Positions 44,165 to 55,500 of a stretch of DNA of 64,000 bases are shown here, in pieces (the first letter of the stretch is position 1; each line of letters opens with the position of its first letter). Where the stretch lies: NCBI GenBank assembly GCA_019454045.1, contig SKCR01051194.1, forward strand, positions 1 through 64,000, given 5' to 3'. The notes under the pieces were generated by a model, which was not told where the DNA came from, did no database searches, and saw only the letters and a list, made by a program, of their open reading frames with translations. Position numbers and translations under genes: made by a program. The stretch comes from Zanthoxylum bungeanum (Eukaryota; Streptophyta; Magnoliopsida; Sapindales; Rutaceae).

Positions 44165-45521
44165 AGCTTATTGCTAGTCCCTAGCAATTCAAGCGTAAAT
44201 TAAAATAAAAAACTAAATGAAATAAATAAAAACTATCTAAGCCATTTTCGTAGGGATCACGATTGCATTTAGCGTATGCAACAAGCCTTTAAACCCGTAG
44301 GTGTCCCTAGTGGACGAGTTATAGTCTCGTGAGGGCTTACAGCGACGACACCCACAAACGTCATTCAAAACACACAGTCATGCAAAAAAAAAAATTAAAT
44401 AGTTTCAATAGTTTCACATAATTTTTGTCCTCAGAGAATGCATAGTAATGAAACCAAAGAACTTCAAAGTACTCAATGCAACTCAAATATAAGTCTTTGA
44501 ATAAATCATCTAAGCTAGACTCAAAATGTGTGTGTGCTAAGGTTCATTCACAGCTTTATCCCCAAGTAAGCCAACTCAATGATTTGTTTAAAAATTGGAA
44601 TCGATGGGTCAAAACAACCTAGATATCTCAATTAAGCTCTGTAATTGCTTTTCTGTGCTCAATATGGTATGATTTCTTTTCTGTTTTTTTGGGTCTCTCT
44701 TTTCATTTCCTTTCTTTTTGTAATTCCTTTTTTTTTTGAACACTCCTACCCTTTAAGGTAGCATTTCTCCTCATGGTGGTCCTAATACTCGCCCATGGGT
44801 AGCTTCATGCTTATCGGTTATAGGTGGTTTATTTTCTTTCTTCAGAGACTTTCTTTTATTTTCAACCATACCATATGTCATAACACAAGCAAATCAAGAT
44901 AGACATCTTAAGCAAACGGTCATTCATCGACATGCAATTTCTTCAACTAGTCACTTTGTTAACTATTCAGGCTTTTACTGCTAAAAACCCATAATTAAGT
45001 GCTTACGAGTCTAACATAGATAAACTACTCAAATCATCAGATAAAAGTGCATTAAAGGACTTATCGTTTCTAAGATTTCATCCTAACACAAACAATATCA
45101 TCATAGGAACTCTGTTTAACTATCGGGGACTAAAAGCAAATGAAACAAACAAAATTTTTTTATTTATATTTTTTTTGTTTATATTTTTTTTATGTTTTTT
45201 TTTAATATAAATAAATAAAAAAAAAACAATACGGAAAAGACAATGAGAATAAGACATATCCATTCAGGTGAAACACATGATAATACCACCCCCCCAACCT
45301 AAATGAAACATTGTCCTCAATGTAACAACAGAGGAGGCAAAAACAAGGAAGGAGTTCACCTGATTAGAGATTATGTGAACTTGGATGAAATATGAACTTA
45401 TCCTGTAAAAGAAATAAAGACAAAAATAAAACAAAAGGAAAAAAAGGCTAAAAGATTAAAAATAGCTAGGAAATAAATAAAGACATAAATAAATAAAGTA
45501 CAACAATGAGAAAAAGAAAAC
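44165..45521 (-). other. Non-coding 3' region of Athila fragment H
   Basis: The region between the integrase stop and the PPT. It holds the hairpin at 44171-44187, the 44400-45135 segment shared with element C, and a low-complexity T/A stretch (45148-45235). A second G-rich tract (minus strand, 45285-45295) follows an ATTGAGGACAATG segment. Confidence 0.75.
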
Positions 45522-46919
45522 TCAATCTGCATAGGTGGGGTAAGTAAGAGGTGTATCATCTGCTACGGAAATCGGATTGTCTAGGAACGGTTTCAGCCTC
45601 TGTCTATTTACTTTAAACACTCTGTCGTCCTTAGGATCTTCTACTTCTACAACTCAATGGGGGAAAACTTGTTTTACAATGAAGGGTCCGGTCCATCTGG
45701 ATCGCAGCTTGCCTGGGTGAAGATGGAGTCTAGAATCATAGAGATGAACCTTCTGGTTAGGCTCAAAGGTTTTCCTCATTATCTGTTTGTCATGGGCAGT
45801 TTTCATCTTGGCTTTGTAGAGGCGGGAATTGTCATAAGCATCATTCCGGAGTTCTTCGAGCTCCGTTATCTGAAGTTTCCGCTATGTACCTGCAGCACTC
45901 AGATCAAAGTTAAGATTTTTAATAGCCCAGTAGGCTTTATGTTCTAACTCAACAGGTAAATGACAAGCTTTTCCAAATACAAGCCTATGAGGAGACATTC
46001 CAAGAAGGGATTTGTAAGCAGTACGGTATGCCCAAAGCGCATCCGGAAGTCGTAAAGACCAATCCTTGTGGTCGGGTTTACTGTTTTCTCTAATATCTGT
46101 TTGATCTCTCTATTTGCTAATTCAGCTTGCCCATTTGTCTGTGGGTGATAGGCAGTAGAGATCTTGTCCACCACACCATATTGCGCATCAAGGCTTCAAA
46201 AGATCGGTTGCAAAAGTGTGTTCCTTGATCACTGAAGATGACACATGGGGTACTGAAACGTGACAAGACATGTTCCTTTAAGAATTTAACCACAGTAGCA
46301 TTGTCATTTGTTCGGCAAGATACTGCCTCAACCCATTTAGACACATAATCAACTGCGAGCAGGATGTAGAGATAACCAAATGAGGGTGGAAAGGGTCTCA
46401 TAAAATCAATACCCCAACAATCAAATACTTCAATGACAAGAATGGGGTTAAGAGGCATCATATGACGACGGGATAAGGCACCTAATTTCTGACATCTTTC
46501 ACAGGAGCGGCATAATCCGTTTGTATCTTTGAATAGAGTGGGCCAAAAAAACCACATTGCAGAATTTTTACAGCAGTTTTCTTTACGAAAAAATGGCCTC
46601 CGCATGTGTTGGCATGATAAGAGGTTAACACACTGAGAACTTCATCTTCAGGACTGCAACGTCTCAATACTTGGTCAGGGCAGTATTTGAATAATTATGG
46701 ATCATCCCAATAAAAATTATGTACCACGACCAAGAATTTATGCTTATCTTGTGAACTCCAAGTGGACGGGCACTCGCCAGAAACTAAAAAGTTGACAATG
46801 TGTGCGTACCATGGTGCCCATGTGACCGCGAAAAGATGTTCATCAGGGAAGTCATCGTGAATTGGTGGGCCTTCAGCGGAGTCGTTAAACTCCAAGCGAG
46901 ACAAATGATCTGCTACCAT
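45522..46919 (-). pseudogene. INT: Integrase pseudogene, Athila-like (H)
   Basis: The zinc region lies around 46482-46667 (SYHANTCGGHF, then CERCQKLG in 46117-46605). The core keeps Asp in DCWGIDFM and Asp in IFSDQGTHF, and the Glu is in [16 protein letters not shown] (45944-46174). At least one frameshift lies between the second Asp and the Glu. The C-terminal tail ends KVNRQRLKPFLDNP and a TGA at 45522. The preceding segment (46695-46919, HLSRLE...HNFYWDDP) is the RNase H-integrase connection. Confidence 0.88.
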
Positions 46920-46961
46920 ATTTTCAACATATTTTTTATCCTTGATTGTCAGAACGAATTC

Positions 46962-47759
46962 CTATAGAAGCAGGATCCACCTAATCAATCTGGCCTTAGC
47001 ATCTTTCTTCGAAAGGAGGTACTTAAGAGCTGCATGGTCGGTGAGAATGGTGATGGGGGAGCCAATTAGGTATGCACGAAATTTTTCCAATGCAAAGACT
47101 ACTTCCAACAGTTCTTTTTCAGTTGTGGAATAGTTCATTTGGGCACTGTTTAGAGTTCTACTAGCATAATACACGACAAAAGGTTTCCCTTCATGTCTTT
47201 GTCCTAAAACTGCCCCAACTGCGTAATCACTAGCATCACACATAATTTTGAATGGTAAATTCCAATCAAGTGGTTGCATGATTGGGGCAGAGGTGAGTTT
47301 AGTTATAAGCGTCCTGAAGGCACTTTCACACTCCTGTGTCCATTCAAATGAAGAATCTTTAGCGAGAAGGTTACACAGTGGTCTAGAGACAGAAGAGAAG
47401 TTATATATGAATCTCCTATAGAAACCAGCATGCCTAAGAAATGATCGCACATCTTTAACAGTTTTGGGTATTGGCAGCTTAGATATCAAATCGATCTTTG
47501 ATTTGTCGACTTCAATGCCTTTGGATGAGACAATATGACCTAGGACGATTCCTGAAGAGACCATAAAGTGACACTTTTCCCAGTTCAAAACGAGGCCTTT
47601 TTCTTGACATCGTCTTAACACTATTTTTAGGTTAAGCAAACATGTATCAAATGAGTCGCCAAACACTGTTAAATCATCCATAAACACCTCCATATACTTT
47701 TCAATCATATCACTAAAAATGCTCAGCATGCATCTTTGAAAGTGGCAGGGGCATTGCAT
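46962..47759 (-). CDS. RT-RH: RT C-terminal half and RNase H, Athila-like, open 265-codon fragment (H)
   Basis: The frame opens with FQRCMLSIFSDMIEKYMEVF and has the catalytic FMDD at about 47673-47684, then GLVLNWEKCHFMV, GIVLGHIVSSKGIEVDKSKI and FLRHAGFYRRFI. RNase H follows with CDASDYAVGAVLGQ, STTEKELLEVVFALE and LTDHAALKYLL, so the Asp/Glu/Asp residues are present. A frameshift at about 47755 separates it from the upstream RT residues read in the chimeric frame. Athila-type rather than Tat-type by these motifs. Confidence 0.9.
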   Translation of the reverse strand: MQCPCHFQRCMLSIFSDMIEKYMEVFMDDLTVFGDSFDTCLLNLKIVLRRCQEKGLVLNWEKCHFMVSSGIVLGHIVSSKGIEVDKSKIDLISKLPIPKTVKDVRSFLRHAGFYRRFIYNFSSVSRPLCNLLAKDSSFEWTQECESAFRTLITKLTSAPIMQPLDWNLPFKIMCDASDYAVGAVLGQRHEGKPFVVYYASRTLNSAQMNYSTTEKELLEVVFALEKFRAYLIGSPITILTDHAALKYLLSKKDAKARLIRWILLL

Positions 47760-48457
47760 AAACCAAATGGCATGCGGCGAAAAGCATAAGTTCCGAAAGG
47801 GCAGGTGAATGTGGTTTTCTCTTGATCTTCCAATGAGATCTCAATTTGGTAATATCCTGAATATCCATCCAGGAAACAGTAAAATGGGTGACCAGAATCT
47901 ACCTCTATTCCGCCCATTCCCACTGTATGACCTAGTAATTTCCCTGACGTCAATCCAAACACACACTTCTTAGGATTCAACCGCAAGTTGTATTTGTCAA
48001 CTCTTTGAATGAACTTTTCAAGTGCCTCTATATGCCCGATTCTTGTCTCTGATTTCACCATCATGTCATCCACATACACTTCAATATCCTTGTGCATCAA
48101 ATCATGAAATAATGTAGTGGCCATCCGCTGATAAGTAGCTTCTGCATTCTTAAGCCCAAACGGCATTACCTTGTAACAATAAGTACCCCACTCTGTGACG
48201 AATGCAGTTTTGTGCTTGTCTTCTTTAGCCATAAGAACCTGTTTGTACCCCGAAAACCCATCCGCAAATGAGTATATAGCAGATAAAGCCGCACTATCAA
48301 CCAGAACATCTATGTGCGACAGTGGAAAATCATCTTTTGGGCAAGCCTTGTTGAGATCTCTGTAATCCACACACATTCTGACTTTTCCGTCTTTCTTCGG
48401 CACTGGCACAATGTTGGCCAACCACTCGGGATACTTCACTACTTCCAAAAACCCCAC
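47723..48457 (-). CDS. Chimeric Tat/Athila reverse transcriptase frame, 244 codons
   Basis: Residues 1 to about 190 are Tat RT (VPVPKKDGKVRMCVDYRDLN, YVDDMMVKS at 48065-48076, LGHTVGMGGIEVD). From about 47890 the same frame reads Athila RT (GHPFYCFLDGYSGYYQIEI, RRMPFGLCNAPATF). The polypeptide would therefore carry palm motifs from one lineage followed by earlier palm motifs from another. The Tat part is preceded by a stop at 48458-48463 in the polyprotein frame. Activity is unlikely. Confidence 0.88.
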   Translation of the reverse strand: MGFLEVVKYPEWLANIVPVPKKDGKVRMCVDYRDLNKACPKDDFPLSHIDVLVDSAALSAIYSFADGFSGYKQVLMAKEDKHKTAFVTEWGTYCYKVMPFGLKNAEATYQRMATTLFHDLMHKDIEVYVDDMMVKSETRIGHIEALEKFIQRVDKYNLRLNPKKCVFGLTSGKLLGHTVGMGGIEVDSGHPFYCFLDGYSGYYQIEISLEDQEKTTFTCPFGTYAFRRMPFGLCNAPATFKDAC

Positions 48458-48463
48458 ATCTAT

Positions 48464-49234
48464 CTATTTCTTAACTTCATCTCTGACTTTCTCAGCCCAT
48501 TCTGGTCTCATCCGGCGAAGCTTCTGTTTCACTGGCCTCATATTCGGATAAGTTGGTATTGTGTGTTGGGCAATGCTTCTGTCTACCCCAGACATGTCCT
48601 CATAGGACCAAGCAAACACTTTGGCATATCTGATCAATACTTCTTCTAGTTTCTCCCGCTCTTCAGCGGTAATTTCACTTGCAACCAGAATTTCCTTGGG
48701 ATTCTCAGGTGTACCAAGGTTAAATGCATTTGTTTTGGCCGAACTGATATCAAATATACTTGATTCGTGCAGAGTAAAAGAAAATGACTCAGGCAAGTAA
48801 GCAAAAGAGATGTCTTTATTATTAGGTAAAGTAAAAGTACATTCAAACAAATCAGGAAGGCAAATGTCTTCATCTGCAGACACTTCATCTTCCACAATCG
48901 GGTTCTTTCCGAGCTTCTTATCTTCCTCAAGAGTCAGGCCATCTAATTTCATTAGTTCTTCCTCCCACTTCTCTTCTTCATTCTTTGCAGCTTTTTCCAT
49001 TATTGGCTTCTTTCCCAATATGTCCTGGAAGATCTCAAACCCAGGTACCACAATTCCATTAACTTCCACAGGTTCAGGCTCCCCTTGATACCCTGAAGCC
49101 TTCACAAAGCAATCCATCAGTTTTAGGCCCTTCTTCTTGACCTTCGGCTTTTCTTCATCAGACTTGTACCCCAAACCCTTCCGAGTAGTCTGTCCTCTGA
49201 ATTCTGGAAGTTTTGAACCCTCACCCCGGCTCAT
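48464..49234 (-). CDS. Protease-RT linker and RT N-terminus, open 256-codon fragment (E2)
   Basis: It begins in the region after protease (RTTRKGLGYKSDEEKPKVKK), then DCFVKASGYQGEPEPVEVNG, an acidic linker with DEDICLPDLFECT, and the RT entry SYEDMSGVDRSIAQHTIPTY and RRMRPEWAEKVRDEVKK. It stops at a TAG where E1 reads KKQID, probably CAG to TAG. Otherwise collinear with E1. Confidence 0.85.
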   Translation of the reverse strand: MSRGEGSKLPEFRGQTTRKGLGYKSDEEKPKVKKKGLKLMDCFVKASGYQGEPEPVEVNGIVVPGFEIFQDILGKKPIMEKAAKNEEEKWEEELMKLDGLTLEEDKKLGKNPIVEDEVSADEDICLPDLFECTFTLPNNKDISFAYLPESFSFTLHESSIFDISSAKTNAFNLGTPENPKEILVASEITAEEREKLEEVLIRYAKVFAWSYEDMSGVDRSIAQHTIPTYPNMRPVKQKLRRMRPEWAEKVRDEVKK

Positions 49235-50135
49235 ACTTCATTTTTCCCATGATCCTAGCTACCTTAGGATCCACCCATTTCTCAAAAGTTGCCGACACTT
49301 GGAACTTTGTGAAAGGCGGTGCTTCCAAAGCGGCCACAGCATTATCCACCTCAGCTCGGATGGTAACAATTTCTCCCCCATACGGGAACTTAATCATCTG
49401 GTGCAGAGTAGAGGGCACACCCCCAAGCTTATGAAACCAATGCCTTCCCAACAACAAGGCAAAAGTGGCTGGGATATCTAGCACTGTAAACTCAACTTCG
49501 TCCTCAACTGGGCCCACTTTAACCATAGCCATAAAAGTACCTTCCACTTCGCGCTTACTGTCATCATAAGCTTTAATGGTCATGTTGGAGGGGTCCAAGT
49601 CTGTTTCCTTTATGCCCAGTCTGGCCAAAATCTTCAACGGGCACACATTGATGGCCGAACCATCATCCACCATTACACATGAAGTCTTCTTACCCTTCAC
49701 TTCAGTTCTGATAAACAAGGGTCTGTTATGATTTCTACCCTCAGCCGGGAGTTCTTCTTCTGAAAAAGTGATCCTCTGTAAAGTTTCTCCGTGTACCGAC
49801 CCGACAAGCATTGCGGGGTTGGCATCCTCAGGCACCACAATTTTATTCAAGGCCTCAACCATGGCCTGCCTATGCTCTTGATATGTACACAATAATTCCC
49901 AGATGCTAACCTGAGCCCGGGTATTTTTCAACTGCTTCAACAATGTATCCCCCTCAACATTCTCTACACTTTCCACCACTTCTCTACCATCGGTCAAGGC
50001 TTCCTGACCCTTTTCCGCCACATCATTGTAAAAGCGACCGCTGCGGGTCATTCCCCTCACTTCTTCCTCATCACTACTAGAGAAATCAAGCCAAAGTTTT
50101 CCCCTGCTCAGTCTCATCTTCACTATTACTATCAC
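49221..50135 (-). CDS. pro: Gag C-terminus and aspartic protease, open 304-codon fragment (E2)
   Basis: It runs from the end of gag (LDFSSSDEEEVRGMTRSGRF, about residues 16-36) through a helical linker to the protease active site SCVMVDDGSAINVCPLKIL (about residues 170-190) and the LLGRHWFHKLGGVPSTLHQM region (about 225-245). This is the most complete protease in the window. It overlaps the next frame by 14 bases in a different phase, which suggests a single frameshift in an ancestral continuous Gag-Pol. Confidence 0.88.
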   Translation of the reverse strand: MIVIVKMRLSRGKLWLDFSSSDEEEVRGMTRSGRFYNDVAEKGQEALTDGREVVESVENVEGDTLLKQLKNTRAQVSIWELLCTYQEHRQAMVEALNKIVVPEDANPAMLVGSVHGETLQRITFSEEELPAEGRNHNRPLFIRTEVKGKKTSCVMVDDGSAINVCPLKILARLGIKETDLDPSNMTIKAYDDSKREVEGTFMAMVKVGPVEDEVEFTVLDIPATFALLLGRHWFHKLGGVPSTLHQMIKFPYGGEIVTIRAEVDNAVAALEAPPFTKFQVSATFEKWVDPKVARIMGKMKYEPG

Positions 50136-51437
50136 AGATTCCCAGGCAAAAGGCTTGAGGGTGAAAGGATTTTAGGACAAGGTCTTCTAGGAGGCCATAA
50201 TTAATCATATAGGTTGGTGGTGGTACGGCACGGTAGTTGGGTAAATGGTTTCTGTGTGTGTCAGGCTGTTCTGTTTCTGGGTCGGGTATTTTCTTGGAGT
50301 CTATCAGGTCTTGGATTTCATGGCGGTGTCAGTGCAATTATCAGTGTCATGGCCTTTCTGTTGGTGGAAGTGACAGTAAAGGTTTAGGTTGTAATGTGAT
50401 GGTGGGGGATTGGGTAATGGTTTGGCCTCCAAGGGTTTCAGAAGTCCTTGTCTTTTTAATTTCTCCAACACCTTAGACAAGGGTCTCCCCAAGTTGGTGA
50501 ATCTCCGATTTCGGATGGCAGCAATCTCCGCAGAAACAGGTTTGGTGCCTGATGTCCCCCCAATAGGCCTCCTACTTAGGCCATAAAACTTCATGTTTTC
50601 CGCCTCTTCCTCCTCAATGTCCATGATAGTTTCCCTCAACTGCCGAAAGTCTGTAATCATGGAGGTCATCCTCCTTAGTTTCCCATAGATGGAGGGCTTG
50701 GTGCCCTTGATAATCATCTTAATTTAGTCCTTCTCAGAGGGCCTAGTCTGTTTTCAACAACTGACTTCTCCATCGGTCCACATACTCCTTGAAGCTTTCC
50801 TCCGACTTCTGCTTAGTGTTCTCCAAATCACGGAGTGACAAATCAATCTCCAAGTCCGTGACGTATTGCTTCAGAAAAGCATCAGCTAACTCCCTCCAAT
50901 CTTCCCTAACCTTATTCTCAAGGCTGTGATACCAAACTACCGGTGCCCCTTCAAGTGACATCCCAAACATTTTCTACACCTGACGCTTGGACAAACCCAC
51001 TGAACTCATGACTGAAACATACTGACGGAGATGGACCCTCGGATCCCCATTCCCGTTAAACTTAGCCATGTCCGGCATCTTGAACTGAGCCGGCAACTGT
51101 TATTCAAATGTCATTGCCTCATAATCCAACAACTCTTCATATTTACCCCTCATCTTACGGGTAACTATTTCAACCTGATCCCGAAGTTTCTGAAATTCTG
51201 CCAGAGACCCAATCATTCTGCCTGTTGCATATTCTGCCATGTCGTCATCAAAAGCGGGAATCTCATCCCCCAACCCATTCGGAGGCTCCTCATGCCTCAC
51301 ATTCTCATAATTCCCCCAGCACGAGGCACAGCCATACCAGCCACGGTAGTAGTCAGGGCTTGCAACTGTTCAGTGATCTTGGTGAGACTGTTTTCCAACT
51401 GATCCATACGGGATACCTCATTATCGGATGAACTCAT
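50053..51437 (-). pseudogene. gag: Tat-lineage gag (E2), nearly complete with few lesions
   Basis: The start ATG at 51437 reads MSSSDNEVSRMDQLENSLTK. Next come FDDDMAEYATGRMIGSLAEF and KMRGKYEELLDYEAMTFE (51100-51300), the capsid core WYHSLENKVREDWRELADAF and SLRDLENTKQKSEESFKEYV (50743-50970), then a basic segment and the intact knuckle C-HF-H-QQKG-H-DTDN-C (C-x2-H-x4-H-x4-C) near 50350-50390. Frame breaks lie near 51300, 51099, 50970, 50742 and 50340. It is the best reference for the broken gags of B, C, D and G. Confidence 0.87.
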
Positions 51438-52566
51438 ATCTGTTCTCGGTATTTTGGTGAGTCTCGTCCCTTCTCTAACCCAAACGGTATCTATGATGTC
51501 TTTTTTGAGACATAGAGGGTGTTAACATGATGTATGCATGTATGAGGTGCATAAGATGCATATAACATATAGGACATACTAAATTAATTAAAATTCTCAA
51601 ACAAATCGGCCCATTATCATTTTAGAAGCTTTTAGGCTAAATGTTATAGGAGTGAACTCGTCCCAATTTAAATGGCCCAACGAGTTCGCATCTCATGGCA
51701 AGGAGCCAAACTACATCTAAATGGTAATGTCCCGAACACAAGCACAAAATGGCCCATTAACTTTTAGAGGCCTTTGGCCCAATCGTCATAAGATATGTTC
51801 TTGTCCCAGTTTAAATGGCCCAACAAGCCCATATCTCATGACAAATGCTCCAAATGGATCCAAACGGCACAGGCATACAGATAATTCAAGCATAAAATAG
51901 TAAATTCTACAAGGTGGCCCATCAACATTTCAGAAGCTTTGGGCCTAATGGTCATAGGATACGAACTCACCCCAGTTTAAATGGCCCAGCAAGTTCACAT
52001 TTCTGACAAAAAGTCCAACTGCATCCAAATGAGAATGGTCCACAAGCACATGCTCAAGAAAATAATTGTTACTTTAGCCATACAGCCCCGATCTATGGGT
52101 TCGTGTGAGTGTAGACAAAAACTCTTGCTGGCGAAGGATTGCCCACAACTAGGTCTCCCCACTCAAGGGTTCGAGCAACTAAGCAAGCGCACCTTTTTAT
52201 ACCTTACGGTACGTGCCAACAAGTGATGGTGTGTGACTAACTGTCAAATGGATTTCTTGTTGCAGATTCCCAGAGGGAGGGTGGAGCGAACTCTCTTAAA
52301 TACCCAAGCCTCTTAGGCTCTTATCGCTTGGTGACATGAATAAGCAACAAGTCCTCCAAATTAGTCTGTCACAACAAGCCAAGGGTAGTGACTATTTAGG
52401 TGCCTCCACAGCTTTTCCTCGAAAGGTAGTGAATGAAGGAAGACACCAAACCATTACCTAGGCTTAAAATGTCTTTGATCGAACCCTCATTTTACCTACT
52501 ATAGACATGGTCAATTAAAACACAAATCCAAACATTACAAGACAATATTTCGGGGCCGATTCTCTA
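51438..52566 (-). other. Leader of E2 with 143-165-bp repeats
   Basis: Non-coding. Repeats start near 51608, 51751 and 51916 with GGCCCAT and carry TTTAAATGGCCCAACAAG-type segments. Bases 52260-52450 match the C leader. Diverged copies of the repeats are in the C and D leaders. Confidence 0.75.
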
Positions 52567-52583
52567 TCCCAGTGGAGTCGCCA
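52567..52583 (-). promoter_or_regulatory. Primer binding site of E2
   Basis: The minus strand reads TGGCGACTCCACTGGGA, three bases from the LTR, matching element C apart from one missing G. Confidence 0.8.
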
Positions 52584-52586
52584 GAC

Positions 52587-55500
52587 TGTGGGGCACAGGA
52601 ATCTGGGCGACGCATGCTGTTCCGGGCTCGCGGCCCTGTTGGGAGTACGGAGTAACCACGGGGGACTAAACCGGAGAATGATGGAGTCGCCACCCAGTGT
52701 GAACTGGGAAAATGAGATTTAAGGCCGCACTCACCCCTCGCAAGGGAAGACCTGAAACCGTTGGGTTCGGAATGGTCCATTACTTATGTCACTTGTAATG
52801 AAAGGATTTGTGTACTAATTCAATCAAGCCTAAGTAACACTTATTTCCAAAGGTACCATGCTTCTAAGTTCATATGCCCAAAAAGATAAAGTTTACATCT
52901 AAATATTCATGAAATTAAATCATATAACTAAGTTTACATGCTTTCAAAATAAGTCGTTACAGCGGCAAATATATAACTTCATAGGCATATTATATTCATG
53001 AAAATGCAAGCACGCCATAATCACATAAGCACACATAAAAGGGAATCAGATAATGATGAACATGTAATTTTCATGAACGTTTCATACTTATACACGCGGA
53101 AACATAAACAAATGAGCATTACATATTCATGCATAATAAAAAAAAAATCAACTAGGTGCATAATGCAAAAAGATAATTAAGGATGCAATTAGGCATTAAA
53201 GTAAGCATGCTATGACGTGATGCAAAAGAAGATAACTAATATGGACACAAATTACACATGTGAGCACTTTTCCAAGTGGTACGTGGAATTGTATCCCAAG
53301 TAGAGACCGCACTATCGTCCATTCGGAATCGGCTACGGAATTTACGTATGGGTTTCCATCCGATATACCACAAGAAATAATGTTCACATGTCATCATAAC
53401 ATGGATGCATAAATTATAATACGTTAAGCCAAGATTAAAGTAAATGATGCGACCAATGGAATAAATGTGCTTTTCATTACGATGCGTACAAAGATAAGGA
53501 TGACTATATGGGATTTCATAATACATGCATGAATAGAGCAATGATGTGCTAAAAGATAAATGACACGGCAAGAAGCGCGGCAAAACATCGTGGTAAAGGC
53601 TTTTAACCTCTTCGACATAGAGGACCTTTAATCCCACTTATTAAGGCCATGCGAACATAATGCAATGCATATACATGTAACAAAAGTAAATACAAAGATA
53701 TCCGGCGCGGCGAAGCACCATGGTAAAGGATTTTAACCTCTTCAATTAGAGGACCTTTTATCGCACTTACTAAGCCCATGCGCAATTAACACAATACATA
53801 TATATATAACAAAAGTGAATACAAATATATCTGGCGCGACGAAGCATCGTGGTAAAGGATTTTAACCTCTTCAATTAGAGGACCTTTCATCGCACTTACT
53901 AAGCCCATGCGCAATTAATGCAATGCATATATATAAAACAAAAGTTAATACAAAGATATCCGGCGCGGCGAAGCATCGTGGTAAAGGATTTTAACCTCTT
54001 CAATTAGGGGACCTTTCATCGCACTTACTAAGCCCATGCGCAATTAATGCAATACATATATATAAAAAAAGTAAATATAAAGATATCGGATTTTGTATAC
54101 CCGATTGAACATATCTCACATCCAATCGAATATACATCGTCCAGCGTGGCAAAGCATCGTGGTAAAGGATTTTAACCTCTTCAATTAGAGAAACTTTCAT
54201 CGCACTTACTAAGTCCATGCGTTTTTCTCATCATTACGTAAATAAATAACATGCAGAAATTTAAATGGCGAAATAATAAACGAATCAAGACAACATAAAA
54301 CAAAATATACGCCGTTTACTCAAGTGGTACGTGGAGTTGTATCCCGAGTACAGATCATACTACCATCCATTCGGAATCGGCTATGAAATTTACGTCCGGG
54401 TTTCCATCCTATATACCATGAGAGGCGACACATTTTCCATTTTATTCAAGGGCCACAACATGCATCATGCAATAATAATCATGCAAATATTCAATAAATA
54501 AAAAAATAAAACAGAAAACGAATGTGGAAAATACCCTCAGGTCTAACCTTTTTTGCCGACTTTCAGACTTGCGTTTCACGGAGATCGGAAGGGTAAAGCT
54601 CCTCACTTTTCCAGTTCACTGGTTTAGCGTCTCAACTCGCTGTTTAGGCTTCATTTTGTTGTTGTTTTGGATGCATTTTCTGCGTACTATTTCAGGTCTT
54701 ATTATTGCGTTTTAGGGGACTGTTTCTTGCGTTTTAGGGGACTATTTGTGCAGGTTTTTTTGTGATTTTTTAAGGGTTGGATGTGCAGTATTTTACTCAC
54801 TGGTTTGGGGTATTTTAGGGGCTGTTTGAAGGGCTAAAACTTGGCAAAGGGGCTGCTGTTTTGCGCACACTGCATGCATGCACATGGGGCGCTGTTGTGG
54901 TTACTTGGGGCGTGAATGTTGCTGCTATTTTGGGTGTTATTTTCTGATGGGTGGGGAGTTTATGGAGGTGGTTTTCAGTGGTTGGTTAGGGGCTGTATTG
55001 GTGATTGTAATGGCTGTTAAAATTCGGCAATGGAAGGGATGGAGGATGGTGGTATTCTCGGCCAAAGAATGAGAGATGAAGAGAAGAGTTTTTTTTTTGT
55101 GCTTCTTGCTTGGCCGTGGGGTTTGATGTCTCTAGGGTTTCTTGCTTGTGTTTTGCGTGTGAGATGAGGAATGGAGAGATCTTGGGCGTGGGCTAGAGAG
55201 AGTAGAGAGGAATGGTGGCTAGGTTAGGTAATGTTTATATAGAAGAGTGCTAGGGATTTCTCCTTGTCTCACAAGGAAATGATTTTGGTATTCAATTAGG
55301 ATTTCCAAGAAAGGTATACACAAGATTGAGGGGGGACAAATTATTTTAAATTAGGAAGGTGATATCTTTTATTGGTGTTGATTAGGCATTTAATTTGTTA
55401 GATTAGGAAGTCAATATTTTAGATTGGTATATATATTTTATTTAGTTAGGAATAATTATATTTGATTTGTTTAAATTAGGCATATACTTATTTTATGTTT

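Larger units (their letters stand above)
42748..47889 (-). mobile_element. H: 3' half of an Athila-like Ty3/gypsy element
   Basis: In sense order: second half of RT, RNase H, integrase, a non-coding 3' region, a polypurine tract and the 3' LTR. The 5' half is missing: the first RT residues present join Tat RT of E2 in frame at about 47890. Confidence 0.85.

Noticed and set aside
45148..45235. Long T/A palindromic stretch as an origin or hairpin element
   Set aside because: It is low-complexity T runs followed by A runs, with no precise arms or conserved copy.
45657..45947. 96-codon plus-strand frame
   Set aside because: It is the antisense of the Athila integrase C-terminal region, which has recognisable sense-strand motifs.
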